Positions 16,565 to 24,702 of a DNA stretch of 35,008 nt are shown here, piece after piece. Source of the stretch: an uncultured Lachnospiraceae bacterium (GTDB lineage Bacteria > Bacillota > Clostridia > Lachnospirales > Lachnospiraceae); the NCBI GenBank assembly GCA_910579645.1, contig CAJTVK010000036.1:1-35008 (forward strand). Direction: 5' to 3'. Both the position numbers and the translations under genes were made by a program. Below the pieces are notes generated by a model. The model ran no database searches, had not been told where the DNA came from, and was given only the letters and a program-made list of their open reading frames with translations. Each line of letters starts with the position of its first letter. Position 1 is the stretch's first letter.

Positions 16565-17857
16565 TTATTTCCTCAGAGGACTTTCCCGGTAAATAATGTC
16601 GCCTCTGGAAGGCCCGTTGCTGATCATTGTTATCGGATAGCCAATCTGCCCTTCTATAAACTCCACATATTTCCGGCAGTTCTCCGGCAAATCTTCATAT
16701 TTCTTAATTCCCCTGATTTCGCTTTTCCATCCCGGAAGAGTTTTCAGTACCGGCTTTGCCTTTTCCAGCTTGGCCGTCACCGGGAAATCCGTCGTCACCT
16801 CTCCGTCGATTTCATAACCGACACAGACAGGAATTTCATCCAGATAACCAAGCACATCCAGCACGGTAAACGCTACATCCGTAGCCCCCTGCAGCCGGCA
16901 GCCGTATTTGGATGCCACACAGTCAAACCATCCCATACGCCGCGGCCTTCCCGTGGTTGCCCCGTATTCTCCGCCGTCGCCGCCGCGCCGCCTGAGTTCT
17001 TCCGCCTCTTCCCCGAAAATCTCCGACACAAATGCCCCTGCTCCCACTGCCGAAGAATAAGCTTTACACACCGTATAAATTTCCTTTATTTCATAAGGAG
17101 GAAGCCCTGCGCCGATTGCACCGTAAGCCGCCAGCGTGGAAGAAGAAGTCACCATAGGATAAATGCCGTGATCCGGATCCTTCAGAGTTCCCAGCTGCCC
17201 TTCCAGCAGAATCGTCTTATCTTCTTTCAGTGCCTGCGCCAGATAAGCAGACACATCACAGACATAGGGAGCCACCATATCCCTATACCCGTGCAGTTCC
17301 TCCAGCAATTCCTCCTCATGGATCAACGGTTTATGATATAAATGCTCCAAAAGCACATTTTTCGTTTCCACAACCCTTGCCACTTTTTCCCTCAGCCGTT
17401 CCTCTTCAAAAAGTTCGCTGACCTGAAAGCCGATTTTGGCATATTTATCCGAATAAAATGGGGCTATGCCCGATTTGGTGGAACCGAAAGATTTCCCTCC
17501 CAGCCGTTCCTCCTCATATTGGTCAAATAATATATGATAAGGCATCACAATCTGCGCCCTGTCCGACACAAGCAGCTTCGGCATCGGCACATTCCGATCC
17601 GTCACTGACTGAATCTCCTGAAAAAGCAGCGGAATGTTCAATGCCACCCCATTTCCGATAATACTGGTGGTATGGCTGTAAAACACACCCGACGGCAGAG
17701 TATGCAGCGCAAACTTCCCAAAATCGTTTACTATCGTATGCCCTGCATTGGCTCCGCCCTGAAATCGGATGATGATATCCGCTTTTTCGGCAAGCATATC
17801 CGTAATCTTCCCTTTCCCTTCATCTCCCCAGTTCGCACCGACTACCGCTTTTACCAT
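16565..17857 (-). CDS. purA: Adenylosuccinate synthetase
   Basis: Catalyses IMP + aspartate + GTP to adenylosuccinate, the first committed step to AMP, in the cytoplasm. The 430-aa sequence has the N-terminal GTP loop (GANWGDEGKGK), IMP-binding GGANAGHT, STKSGIAPFYSDK, the TTGRPRRMGWFD segment and C-terminal ISNGPSR. The usual EGAQGTLLDIDHGTYP region reads EGQLGTLKDPDHGIYP, so this is a divergent branch of the family. ATG 17857 has GGAGG 9 nt upstream; longer frames to 17983 lack one and start within the promoter region. The LysR gene follows 13 bp downstream. Confidence 0.96.
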   Translation of the reverse strand: MVKAVVGANWGDEGKGKITDMLAEKADIIIRFQGGANAGHTIVNDFGKFALHTLPSGVFYSHTTSIIGNGVALNIPLLFQEIQSVTDRNVPMPKLLVSDRAQIVMPYHILFDQYEEERLGGKSFGSTKSGIAPFYSDKYAKIGFQVSELFEEERLREKVARVVETKNVLLEHLYHKPLIHEEELLEELHGYRDMVAPYVCDVSAYLAQALKEDKTILLEGQLGTLKDPDHGIYPMVTSSSTLAAYGAIGAGLPPYEIKEIYTVCKAYSSAVGAGAFVSEIFGEEAEELRRRGGDGGEYGATTGRPRRMGWFDCVASKYGCRLQGATDVAFTVLDVLGYLDEIPVCVGYEIDGEVTTDFPVTAKLEKAKPVLKTLPGWKSEIRGIKKYEDLPENCRKYVEFIEGQIGYPITMISNGPSRGDIIYRESPLRK

Positions 17858-17974
17858 AATATCAAGCCTCCGTTTAACCATTCCCGCCCCGGACACGCCC
17901 GGAAAGCCATTCCTGCCCTTCGGCAGCAACCATTTTCCAAACACCCCGGCGGCATCCCTATCGCTTACTCTCTG

Positions 17975-18003
17975 ATTATACATGACAAATAAACATAAGT
18001 AAA
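17975..18003 (-). promoter_or_regulatory. Promoter of purA
   Basis: On the minus strand TTTACT, 17 nt, TATAAT (-10 at 17975-17980, -35 at 17998-18003), leaving a leader of about 110 nt. Just upstream, a perfect dyad GTTATAT-ATG-ATATAAC (plus strand, 18014-18030) could be an operator. I see no purine riboswitch core in the leader. Confidence 0.55.
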
Positions 18004-18101
18004 ATCAATATTTGTTATATATGATATAACGTATCCTTATATCAATGACATCACCGCATCGCTGACCGATGACAACGCGGCAGATGGAAATTTAAACAAA
18101 T

Positions 18102-18132
18102 GAAACATGGTTAATTGGTGCGGGGCATACTA
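18102..18132. repeat. Dispersed repeat, copy B (partner at 1648-1680)
   Basis: GAAACAT-GGTTAATTGGTGCGGG-(G)-CATACTA, the same block as copy A apart from a 2-bp gap and one substitution. Its right end overlaps the stop codon of the osmoprotectant-binding gene (18130-18132), much as copy A lies against the stop of the permease remnant. Both read in the same orientation relative to the gene end. Confidence 0.75.
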
Positions 18133-19032
18133 TAATCCCTTCTTCTCCAAAAACTCCCTTGCCACCTCTTTATCTTCCTTCCCGTTCACTTCCACTTCAT
18201 AGTTCATCTGCTGCATTTCCTCCTCGGAAATCATCCCGTTCAGCTTCTCCAATATCCCCTTCAGTTCCGGATACTTCTCCAAAGCTTCTTTCCTGACCAC
18301 GGTACCTGCTTCAAAAGTTTCAAAGAAACCTCCGTCATCGGTCAGCAGCACCAACTGATTGGCCGCCAGCTGCGCATCCGTAGTAAATGCATTGATTACA
18401 TCCACTTCCTTATTTTTCAAAGCTTCATATTTCAATGCAATTTCCATCTGCATAGTATCCCCAAACTGCATATCATAAGCTTCGCAAAGCCTGGGATATC
18501 CCGTCTCCAATTCAATGTAATCCGGATTTCCCCCGAATATAAGCTGCGGCGAAGCTTCCGCCAAATCCGAATAATCGGCCAATCCGTATTCCTCCGCCGT
18601 CTCCTGCCTTACTGCCAACCCGTAAGTATTGGAAAACCCATACAATCCTGTCCAAGTAAGCCCCATTGCATCATATTCTTCCAAAAGCAGGGAGTACAGC
18701 TTATCGTCATCCTTTTCCATCTCTTCCTTCTTCAGCACATTCAGCCACGCCGTCCTTGTATATTCCGGATATAAGTCAAATTCCCCCTTCACTAACGCCG
18801 GATGAATATTCGTGGTGCCTCCGCCCACTCCCTTCGTTATCTCCACCTCATAATCCGTTTCCGCCTCTATCATCTGCGCAATGATTTCCGTCAGGATATA
18901 CTGCTCCGTCATGGGCTTGGAAGCAATCTTAATTGCTTCTTTTTTCCCGCATCCGCATAAGCCAATCACCATACATCCCAATGCCAGCAAAACCTTTCCC
19001 CGTTTCATAACCATTCCGTTCATAAGTCCCAT
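18130..19032 (-). CDS. Osmoprotectant ABC transporter substrate-binding lipoprotein (OpuBC/OpuCC-like)
   Basis: Binds quaternary ammonium compounds such as glycine betaine, choline or carnitine outside the membrane and delivers them to the permease. The 300-aa protein has a lipoprotein signal with lipobox LCGC (Cys28), then the OpuAC-type binding fold: IASKPMTEQYILTEI, GVGGGTTNIHPAL, GEFDLYPEYTRTAW and the late TDDGGFF region. I chose ATG 19032, which has GAGAGGAAAG directly upstream; further in-frame ATGs lie on both sides. It is the third gene of the operon, 65 bp after the ATPase. The exact ligand is not readable from sequence. Confidence 0.92.
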   Translation of the reverse strand: MGLMNGMVMKRGKVLLALGCMVIGLCGCGKKEAIKIASKPMTEQYILTEIIAQMIEAETDYEVEITKGVGGGTTNIHPALVKGEFDLYPEYTRTAWLNVLKKEEMEKDDDKLYSLLLEEYDAMGLTWTGLYGFSNTYGLAVRQETAEEYGLADYSDLAEASPQLIFGGNPDYIELETGYPRLCEAYDMQFGDTMQMEIALKYEALKNKEVDVINAFTTDAQLAANQLVLLTDDGGFFETFEAGTVVRKEALEKYPELKGILEKLNGMISEEEMQQMNYEVEVNGKEDKEVAREFLEKKGL

Positions 19033-19097
19033 CTTTCCTCTCATCCTTTCCATGTATGCATCGTCTTTCGTCATAAGCATCCATCCATGCCGCACCG

Positions 19098-19829
19098 TCA
19101 CGCGCCAAGCAGCTTCTTCACAAATTCATCCCTGGGATTCTCCGTTAATTCCTCTTTCGTCCCTTCCTGCAGGATACCCCCGTCCTTCATAATCAGAATG
19201 CGGCTTCCCAGCAAAAAAGCTTCCCCAATATCATGGGTAATGAACACCACGGTAATCCCCGTCTTCTTCTGTAATGCCAACAGTTCCTCCTGCAGCCCTT
19301 TCCGCGTAATCTCATCTACCGCCCCAAAAGGCTCGTCCATTAACAGAATATCCGGCTCTGCCGCCATGGCACGCGCAATCCCCACCCTCTGCTTCTGCCC
19401 GCCCGACAGCTGCCGCGGGAACCGCCCCGCCAATTCCGGCGGAAGCTGCACCGTTTCCAGCATCTTACAAGCCAATGCCCTTTTCTCTTCCTTCGCCATC
19501 TTTCTTTCCAATCCGGGAACATAACATATATTCTCTTCCACCGTCATATGCGGAAACAGCTTGGCTCCCTGCACCGCATAGCCAATCTTCCTGCGCATCC
19601 CTGCCAGATTACAAGCCGACAGACATTCCCCCTTCACCCTCACTTCTCCCTCTGACGGCGCCACAAGCCCGTTCATCATTTTCAGAAGCGTAGTCTTCCC
19701 GCACCCCGACGGGCCTATCATAACGAGAAATTCCCCTTTCCCCACATTCAGGGACACCTTCTCCAATACCTTATTTTCCCCATAACACGCCGAACAATTC
19801 CGAATTTCAATCACATTATCCAATGCCAT
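19098..19829 (-). CDS. Osmoprotectant ABC transporter ATPase (OpuCA-like)
   Basis: ATP-binding subunit of about 243 aa. Walker A is GPSGCGKTT, the signature LSGGQKQRVGIARAMA, Walker B LLMDEPFGAVD, and the switch histidine lies in FITHDIGEAF. It lacks the C-terminal CBS domains found in many OpuCA/OpuAA ATPases, so osmotic gating through CBS is not expected. The start is odd: the ATG at 19829 sits only one base after AGGAGG, whereas the in-frame TTG two codons later (19823) has ideal spacing, so translation may begin there. The gene overlaps the permease gene by 14 bp. Confidence 0.93.
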   Translation of the reverse strand: MALDNVIEIRNCSACYGENKVLEKVSLNVGKGEFLVMIGPSGCGKTTLLKMMNGLVAPSEGEVRVKGECLSACNLAGMRRKIGYAVQGAKLFPHMTVEENICYVPGLERKMAKEEKRALACKMLETVQLPPELAGRFPRQLSGGQKQRVGIARAMAAEPDILLMDEPFGAVDEITRKGLQEELLALQKKTGITVVFITHDIGEAFLLGSRILIMKDGGILQEGTKEELTENPRDEFVKKLLGA

Positions 19830-20451
19830 ACCTCCTGTTCGCCGCCTTCTCCGCCTTGGACAGCAGCCAGTCACTCAGCAAGGCCAGCAGCGCAATCAGC
19901 AGCGACCCCGCCGCCGTCAGCGTCATATTGTAGGTAGTGATGCCCCGATAAATAGCCGCGCCAAGCCCGCCCGCGCCAATAAAAGAAGCAATCCCTCCCA
20001 TGGCAATAATCATAACCACCATATTGCGGAACCCGCTTATAATGACCGGAAGAGCCAACGGAAAACGAACCCTAAGCAGCACCTGCCTCCCGTCCGCCCC
20101 AAGCCCCTCCGCCACCTCCAGAATACCCGCATCCACATTCACCAGCCCCGTGTAAGTATTCCGCACTATCGGCAAAAGCCCATAGACCGTCAAAGCAATC
20201 ACCGCCGTCTTGTTGCCAATCCCCGTAAACGGAATCAGAAACCCAAGAAGCGAAATGGAAGGCACCGTATAAATAACATTAATAATCCCCAAAACAACAG
20301 CCGCCGCCCTTTTATGCCTGCTGATCAGAACCCCTGCCAGAATCCCTAAAACCCCGGCACAGACCACTGCCGTCAAAGAAATCCTGACATGCTCCGCCAG
20401 ACAAGTCAGGAAAAATTCCCGCCTTTCCCATAACAACTCCATCAACTGCAT
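19816..20451 (-). CDS. Osmoprotectant ABC transporter permease (OpuCB-like)
   Basis: A 211-aa inner-membrane subunit with about five or six helices and the BPD_transp_1 coupling region (ILEVAEGLGADGRQVLLRVRFPLALPVIISG). Other family features are VIYTVPSISLLGFLIPFTGIG and the FIGAGGLGAAIYRGI segment. ATG 20451 is preceded by GGGAGG at 8 nt. It is the first gene of permease-ATPase-binding protein. Classical OpuC operons carry two permease genes, one on each side of the binding-protein gene; only one is present here, so the pore is probably a homodimer. Confidence 0.93.
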   Translation of the reverse strand: MQLMELLWERREFFLTCLAEHVRISLTAVVCAGVLGILAGVLISRHKRAAAVVLGIINVIYTVPSISLLGFLIPFTGIGNKTAVIALTVYGLLPIVRNTYTGLVNVDAGILEVAEGLGADGRQVLLRVRFPLALPVIISGFRNMVVMIIAMGGIASFIGAGGLGAAIYRGITTYNMTLTAAGSLLIALLALLSDWLLSKAEKAANRRYGIG

Positions 20452-20691
20452 ACCACTTACCTCCCTGCTTCCTGCCCCATTTCATCCCCGAACCTATTCA
20501 TAGTAAACAACAAAAACATCTGCCGCTTACTATAAATAAATACACACATCCGCATAGAGAAGTTTGCTGCATTCACAGCATACGGACGGCGCAAACGGAA
20601 ACGACGAAAATCGCTTCCCGTAAAAAATCAACGCCCGGCTACAGGCATCCCACCTCAAACATGCCATGCCGCAAAGCAAAGCACATCCCAA

Positions 20692-20743
20692 AGAACAAAC
20701 GTTCTGACTTCATTACTATAAAACATATCCGTCACTTTGTCAA
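20692..20743 (-). promoter_or_regulatory. Consensus promoter with LexA-like box
   Basis: On the minus strand TTGACA (20738-20743), exactly 17 nt, TATAGT (20715-20720), followed just past the expected transcription start by AGAACGTTTGTTCT (20692-20705). The core GAAC-N4-GTTC matches the Gram-positive LexA/DinR box. Transcription would run toward the osmoprotectant operon across a leader of about 255 nt with no convincing gene. No SOS gene is adjacent. Confidence 0.6.
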
Positions 20744-20847
20744 CAAATTTTTCTGTCACATCCCCGACGAATTTAAAGCTTTGCCAACTCACCACAAAGC
20801 GCACAAAACAACCCTCCATCCAGACAGAAATTGGAGCACTAATCAAT

Positions 20848-20940
20848 TTACTTAAATTTTCGGTATTTCTTCTCTATCACCGTCACATACACCACCATGG
20901 CTGCAATCGCCTCCGCCATACCCCCCAGAACGGAAACCAT
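20848..20940 (-). CDS. Possible very small membrane protein or gene tail
   Basis: Thirty codons from ATG 20940 encode MVSVLGGMAEAIAAMVVYVT followed by a Lys/Arg-rich tail, a plausible single membrane helix with a positive cytoplasmic end. The frame stays open upstream to about 21033 (with DKWDEWGAEG) but has no ATG and no ribosome binding site there. It may therefore be the 3' end of a decayed gene. It lies between the palindromic element and the LexA-box promoter. Confidence 0.3.
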   Translation of the reverse strand: MVSVLGGMAEAIAAMVVYVTVIEKKYRKFK

Positions 20941-21132
20941 AACATACGGTGAATTCTGCCCCTCCGCCCCCCATTCATCCCACTTATCATTTCCTACCCT
21001 AAAGCAATTCAAACCACGAAAGCAATCTTTTTCAATCTACAATTCCCCCAAAACACAAGCAACACACTCCCGATTTCCCCAATGTCATTCCGAAAACAAA
21101 ACGAATACCATTGAATATTTCCCCCATTCCCA

Positions 21133-21480
21133 GCGTTTGCCGGAAGCTGTTGCCGGACGGAAGGGGCATGTTAGGAGGCGGGGATGCCTTCACGCTCCGG
21201 CCGGCTCAGGGCTTATGGTACTGCATTTCATCCAAAAAAATGAGGATATTTCTTACTGCTTTTCCTGCCGGATTTTCTGCCGTTCCAGGCGGCACTGTCT
21301 GACCGAACACAGTGAGGGAGTTTGCCGCCGTTGGCAGAAAATCCGACAGGAAAAACAGTTAGAAATATCTCATTTTTGCAGTTGAAATGCAGTACCATAA
21401 GCCCTGAGCCGGCCGGAGCGTGAAGGCATCCCCGCCTCCTAACATGCCCCTTCCGTCCGGCAACAGCTTCCGGCAAACGC
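21133..21480. repeat. 348-bp near-palindromic element with 97-bp perfect inverted arms
   Basis: The outer 97 bp (21133-21229) are the exact reverse complement of 21384-21480. The inner parts continue as an imperfect inverted repeat (for example GGATTTTCTGCC on both sides) to a short central loop near 21295-21320 that itself has CTGT/ACAG ends. The whole could fold into one hairpin of about 170 bp as DNA or RNA. Because of the symmetry, both strands carry the same spurious peptide frame (LPEAVAGRKGHVRRRG). It has no transposase gene and lies 60 bp downstream of a chemoreceptor stop codon. The best guess is a miniature inverted-repeat transposable element or species-specific palindromic repeat. 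Confidence 0.9.
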
Positions 21481-21481
21481 G

Positions 21482-21531
21482 TCCGGCGAAAGCGTCCTCC
21501 AAACCATCCTCCAAAACCATCCGGCGAAAGC
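21482..21531. repeat. Short direct repeats between palindrome and chemoreceptor stop
   Basis: TCCGGCGAAAGC occurs at 21482-21493 and 21520-21531. Between the copies CCTCCAAACCAT and CCTCCAAAACCAT stand in tandem (21496-21520). The block joins the right end of the palindromic element to the 3' end of the chemoreceptor gene and looks like slippage or element-edge debris. Confidence 0.7.
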
Positions 21532-21540
21532 ACCCTCCCC

Positions 21541-23307
21541 TTATAGCTGCCTAAAAATCTCCGTCTCCCGCTTCAGATGAACCGCAATCTCCTGATTCTC
21601 GTCCATATGCTGCGCAATATTCTCCATATCCGTAAGCAGCACCTGCGTACTGTCCGCCGCATTCCCGATACCGCTCACCCCTTCCCCGATGGCGCGGGTA
21701 ATCAGCCCTATAGAATCCGCAATTTCACTGACCGTCCCCTGCAGCCTATCCATACGCTTGGAAAAATCGCTTACCACATTTTCAATATAATTTGCCTTCC
21801 TCCGGTATTCACTGCCGCCGTTCACGAAATTCTTAAATTCCGGCAAAATAGAGTCATTCATATAATCCACTAATCCCTTTGCATTTTCCGCCAGATTATT
21901 CACCGCCTGAATGACCACGCTGTTAATGCCCTGAATCCGGTTGGCCGCATCCTGGCTGGCCGTGGAAAGCTGGCTGATTTCGGAAGCGACCACCGCAAAG
22001 CCTCTGCCGGCCGCGCCCGCCCGTGCCGCCTCTATGGAAGCATTCAGGGACAGAAGATTGGTTTTGCTGGCAATATGCAGGATATCATTGGTCAGGCTGT
22101 TTACTTGATCCACGCTCTTACTTTCTTCTATCGCCTGTTCCAGCACTTCCAATATCTCATTCATCTTCCGTTCCGTAGTTTCCATATTCTCATGGGCAGA
22201 ACCTTCCAAGCTGTCCGCATGGCTCTTCATTTCCGTGGTATAATCCAATATTTCCATCGTCCGCTCCGCCATTGCGTCCACCTCTTTTTTCACTTCGTCC
22301 GCATTGGTATTAATCAGAGATGCCGACGTGGACATTTCCCCCATGGCGGCGGATAATTCCTCCGTCACCGCAGACAAATCCGCCACACTGCCGTTGGAAG
22401 TCAGCACGCTTTCCCGCACCTCATTGACCAGCCTTTCCATTTTCTGGGAATTCTCTATAATTACCCCGAAAATATCCTGCAGTTTCTCCATAAATACATT
22501 GATTCCTTTTCCTACCTCTGCAATTTCCCGGTTGGATGGAATGCTGACCCGGCTGGTCAAATCTCCCTGCCGCTTATCAATATCGGAAATAATCCCGTTA
22601 ATCTCATTTCTGGTTCTGCCTAACGGAAGAATCACCATTTTAAAAACACTGAACAGAGTAATCAGCAGCGCGGCCACACTGATGCCGATAAACACTGCGC
22701 CCAGAACCAAAGCCTGCCGATATGTGTCATTCTGCTGCACCCTTGACTCCTGTGTGCGCTCCTGCATATAATCGGTCATGGCATCTATGCTGCCCTGCAT
22801 GGCATTGGCATAATCCGCAATGGCTCCGTTGGCCAAAGCATATGCCCCTTCGTTGTCCACATTGGCGCTGTAAGCCATCAGGTTGGCGATTTCCCATTTC
22901 AGCCCCTCATAATTATCCAAAAGCTTTTTATAATCCCCCTGCATTTCATCCGTCACATAAGGACGAAAATCCGCCAAATATCCGTCCAAAACCTTTTCCT
23001 CTTCCTTAATGGCATCCACTAAGACAAGCATGGAATTCAGGTCTATGGCAAGCACATGGGAAAGCCCCATCTTATGCACATTCTGAGTCTCTTTCTGAAT
23101 TTTCCCCAGTTCCGTGATTCCTGTCATATATTCGTTTGCGATTACCGATGCTTTTGCATTGATTCCCTGTATATTGATTACCGATATAATGCTGGACATC
23201 ATGCAGACAATTCCCAGTATAAATACGGGCACAAGCAGAATCAGCTTCGTGCTGACACGCAGTTTTGCATTTTTCACATTGGCGCTTTTCTTCTCTGCCA
23301 TCATCAT
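21541..23307 (-). CDS. Methyl-accepting chemotaxis protein, co-transcribed with a binding lipoprotein
   Basis: A 588-aa membrane chemoreceptor. Helix 1 (about 20-43) and helix 2 (about 200-228, ALVLGAVFIGISVAALL) flank a four-helix-bundle-like extracellular sensor of roughly 155 residues. A HAMP domain (about 225-280) and the long cytoplasmic coiled-coil hairpin follow, whose tip is ASKTNLLSLNASIEAARAG then GRGFAVVASEISQLS, the CheA/CheW contact region. The start is one of three adjacent ATGs behind GAGGGGG. It begins 11 bp after the sugar-type binding protein gene, so the lipoprotein probably presents ligand to this receptor. No CheR-tethering pentapeptide is visible at the C-terminus. Confidence 0.94.
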   Translation of the reverse strand: MMMAEKKSANVKNAKLRVSTKLILLVPVFILGIVCMMSSIISVINIQGINAKASVIANEYMTGITELGKIQKETQNVHKMGLSHVLAIDLNSMLVLVDAIKEEEKVLDGYLADFRPYVTDEMQGDYKKLLDNYEGLKWEIANLMAYSANVDNEGAYALANGAIADYANAMQGSIDAMTDYMQERTQESRVQQNDTYRQALVLGAVFIGISVAALLITLFSVFKMVILPLGRTRNEINGIISDIDKRQGDLTSRVSIPSNREIAEVGKGINVFMEKLQDIFGVIIENSQKMERLVNEVRESVLTSNGSVADLSAVTEELSAAMGEMSTSASLINTNADEVKKEVDAMAERTMEILDYTTEMKSHADSLEGSAHENMETTERKMNEILEVLEQAIEESKSVDQVNSLTNDILHIASKTNLLSLNASIEAARAGAAGRGFAVVASEISQLSTASQDAANRIQGINSVVIQAVNNLAENAKGLVDYMNDSILPEFKNFVNGGSEYRRKANYIENVVSDFSKRMDRLQGTVSEIADSIGLITRAIGEGVSGIGNAADSTQVLLTDMENIAQHMDENQEIAVHLKRETEIFRQL

Positions 23308-23318
23308 CCGTCCCCCTC

Positions 23319-24629
23319 TCAGTTAACTGCGGAAGCAGTTATCCCTGCCACCAATGCATCTATAATCTCCTGCGGTTCCTTTCCTTCCGCATTGCCTGCG
23401 GCCATCTTCAGCCCGAATTCCGAGGACGGCGTCCAGTAATTATTCCCCACCCTCTGCAAAACGCCGTATTGCGCCTGCTCCATGACTGCCTGTATGGCAG
23501 GTACCTGTTTGACCGCATCGGACGATGCGGCATTGATATTGGACGGCCCTTGGTTGCGTCTCTCAAAACGGAGCACCTGATTTTCCTCATTGGTAATCCA
23601 ATCCGCAAATTTCAAGGCCCAGTCCAAATGCTCGCTGTATGCATTCACCCCTATCATTTTATATCCCACAAAGGAGGCCATCTGCACCTGCTGCCCTGCA
23701 CAAGTATAAGTAGGCAGCTTTTTCGCCCCGTAATTGTCTCCCCAGATTTGCCGTATCTCCATGGCATTCCATACGCCGCTGACTCCGGCAATGGCTGTCC
23801 CCGCCCTGGCGGCCTCTATGAAATCACCGTCCGGCTGGGATATGAACCCGGGATGAGCAGCAATGGCCAGCATGGCATTCACAATGTCCACGCCTTTTAT
23901 CGGCCCCTCTACGGTATTCCAGTTGCAGTGATTGGTCACTCCGTCTTCATTTATTCCAAATTCCAGCCCTGTATTCCCGAAAAAGGTATATAAATACCAT
24001 CCGGAATCCCATTGCATGGAAAACTTCTTCTCATTTTCTGCCGCAACTTCCAATATACGGTCCAAAGTCTGCACGTCTTCCTCCGAGAAATAATTTTTGT
24101 CATAATAGAGGAAATATCCGTTATCCGCGGTCATCGGATAAGCATACAGCGTATCGCCGATACAGGCCGCCTCCACGGCTCCTTCGGCATTCGCCTTCTT
24201 TATCTCTTCCGCATTGGGCACCCGTGCCAATGCCCCGCCTGCCACCAAGCTTGCCAGCTGGTCATCCGCCATTGAAAACACATCCGCCGCATTATGTACA
24301 TCCCCTAATACATTCCCCCTGGTATCCGCATCCGAAGCTTCCTCGATCTGTATGTCGAATTCTGCCTGTCCCGCATACTCTTCCTTGAAGCTTTGAATCA
24401 ATTCTTCCAACAATTCATTGCCTGCTGCCTCCGACCAGACGGTCAGCGTAACGACTCCCTCCTGCTTCGGAGTTTCTCCGCTCCCTTCTTCCGCCGGTGC
24501 CCCCAAAGTTCCCACACTCTCCGAAACTTCTCCACTATTCGCTGCCGGCTCCGTTTCCCCTGCACAACCGACAGCCAATACACTGCACAGCCCGATTACG
24601 GCCATGCGTCCTAGCCCTTTTGCTTTCAT
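23319..24629 (-). CDS. Extracellular solute-binding lipoprotein, family 1 (MalE-like)
   Basis: A 436-aa carbohydrate-type binding protein. The lipoprotein signal ends in LAVGC (Cys22), followed by a flexible Glu/Gly/Ser-rich linker (23-57) and then the two-lobed fold starting VVTLTVWSEAAGNELLEELI. Family-type elements include ADNGYFLYYDKNYFSEEDVQ and an Ala/Gly-rich loop (AARAGTAIAGVSGVWNA). ATG 24629 has AGGAGG upstream. It is separated from dapL by 165 bp and followed after 11 bp by the chemoreceptor, with no ABC permease or ATPase nearby. Its job is therefore probably chemosensing, or it serves a transporter encoded elsewhere. The ligand, probably an oligosaccharide, is not known. Confidence 0.92.
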   Translation of the reverse strand: MKAKGLGRMAVIGLCSVLAVGCAGETEPAANSGEVSESVGTLGAPAEEGSGETPKQEGVVTLTVWSEAAGNELLEELIQSFKEEYAGQAEFDIQIEEASDADTRGNVLGDVHNAADVFSMADDQLASLVAGGALARVPNAEEIKKANAEGAVEAACIGDTLYAYPMTADNGYFLYYDKNYFSEEDVQTLDRILEVAAENEKKFSMQWDSGWYLYTFFGNTGLEFGINEDGVTNHCNWNTVEGPIKGVDIVNAMLAIAAHPGFISQPDGDFIEAARAGTAIAGVSGVWNAMEIRQIWGDNYGAKKLPTYTCAGQQVQMASFVGYKMIGVNAYSEHLDWALKFADWITNEENQVLRFERRNQGPSNINAASSDAVKQVPAIQAVMEQAQYGVLQRVGNNYWTPSSEFGLKMAAGNAEGKEPQEIIDALVAGITASAVN

Positions 24630-24702
24630 CCGATTTCCTCCTGCTTTTTCATTTTTATGCCATAGCCGGCACGCTTTCCCTGCCCGGCAACAGCCCGGGC
24701 TG

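Noticed and set aside
17858..17974. Purine riboswitch in the purA leader
   Set aside because: I looked for the purine-aptamer core and paired loops and did not see them; the leader is GC-rich without that pattern.
20590..20740. Small SOS-controlled gene after the LexA-like box
   Set aside because: Short frames exist (one of about 48 codons) but none has a ribosome binding site or protein-like composition.
20897..21533. Overlapping open frames on both strands sharing the peptide LPEAVAGRKGHVRRRG
   Set aside because: The identity arises from the inverted repeat being read from each side. There is no ribosome binding site at usable spacing and no protein-like domain, so I treat them as by-products of the palindrome.
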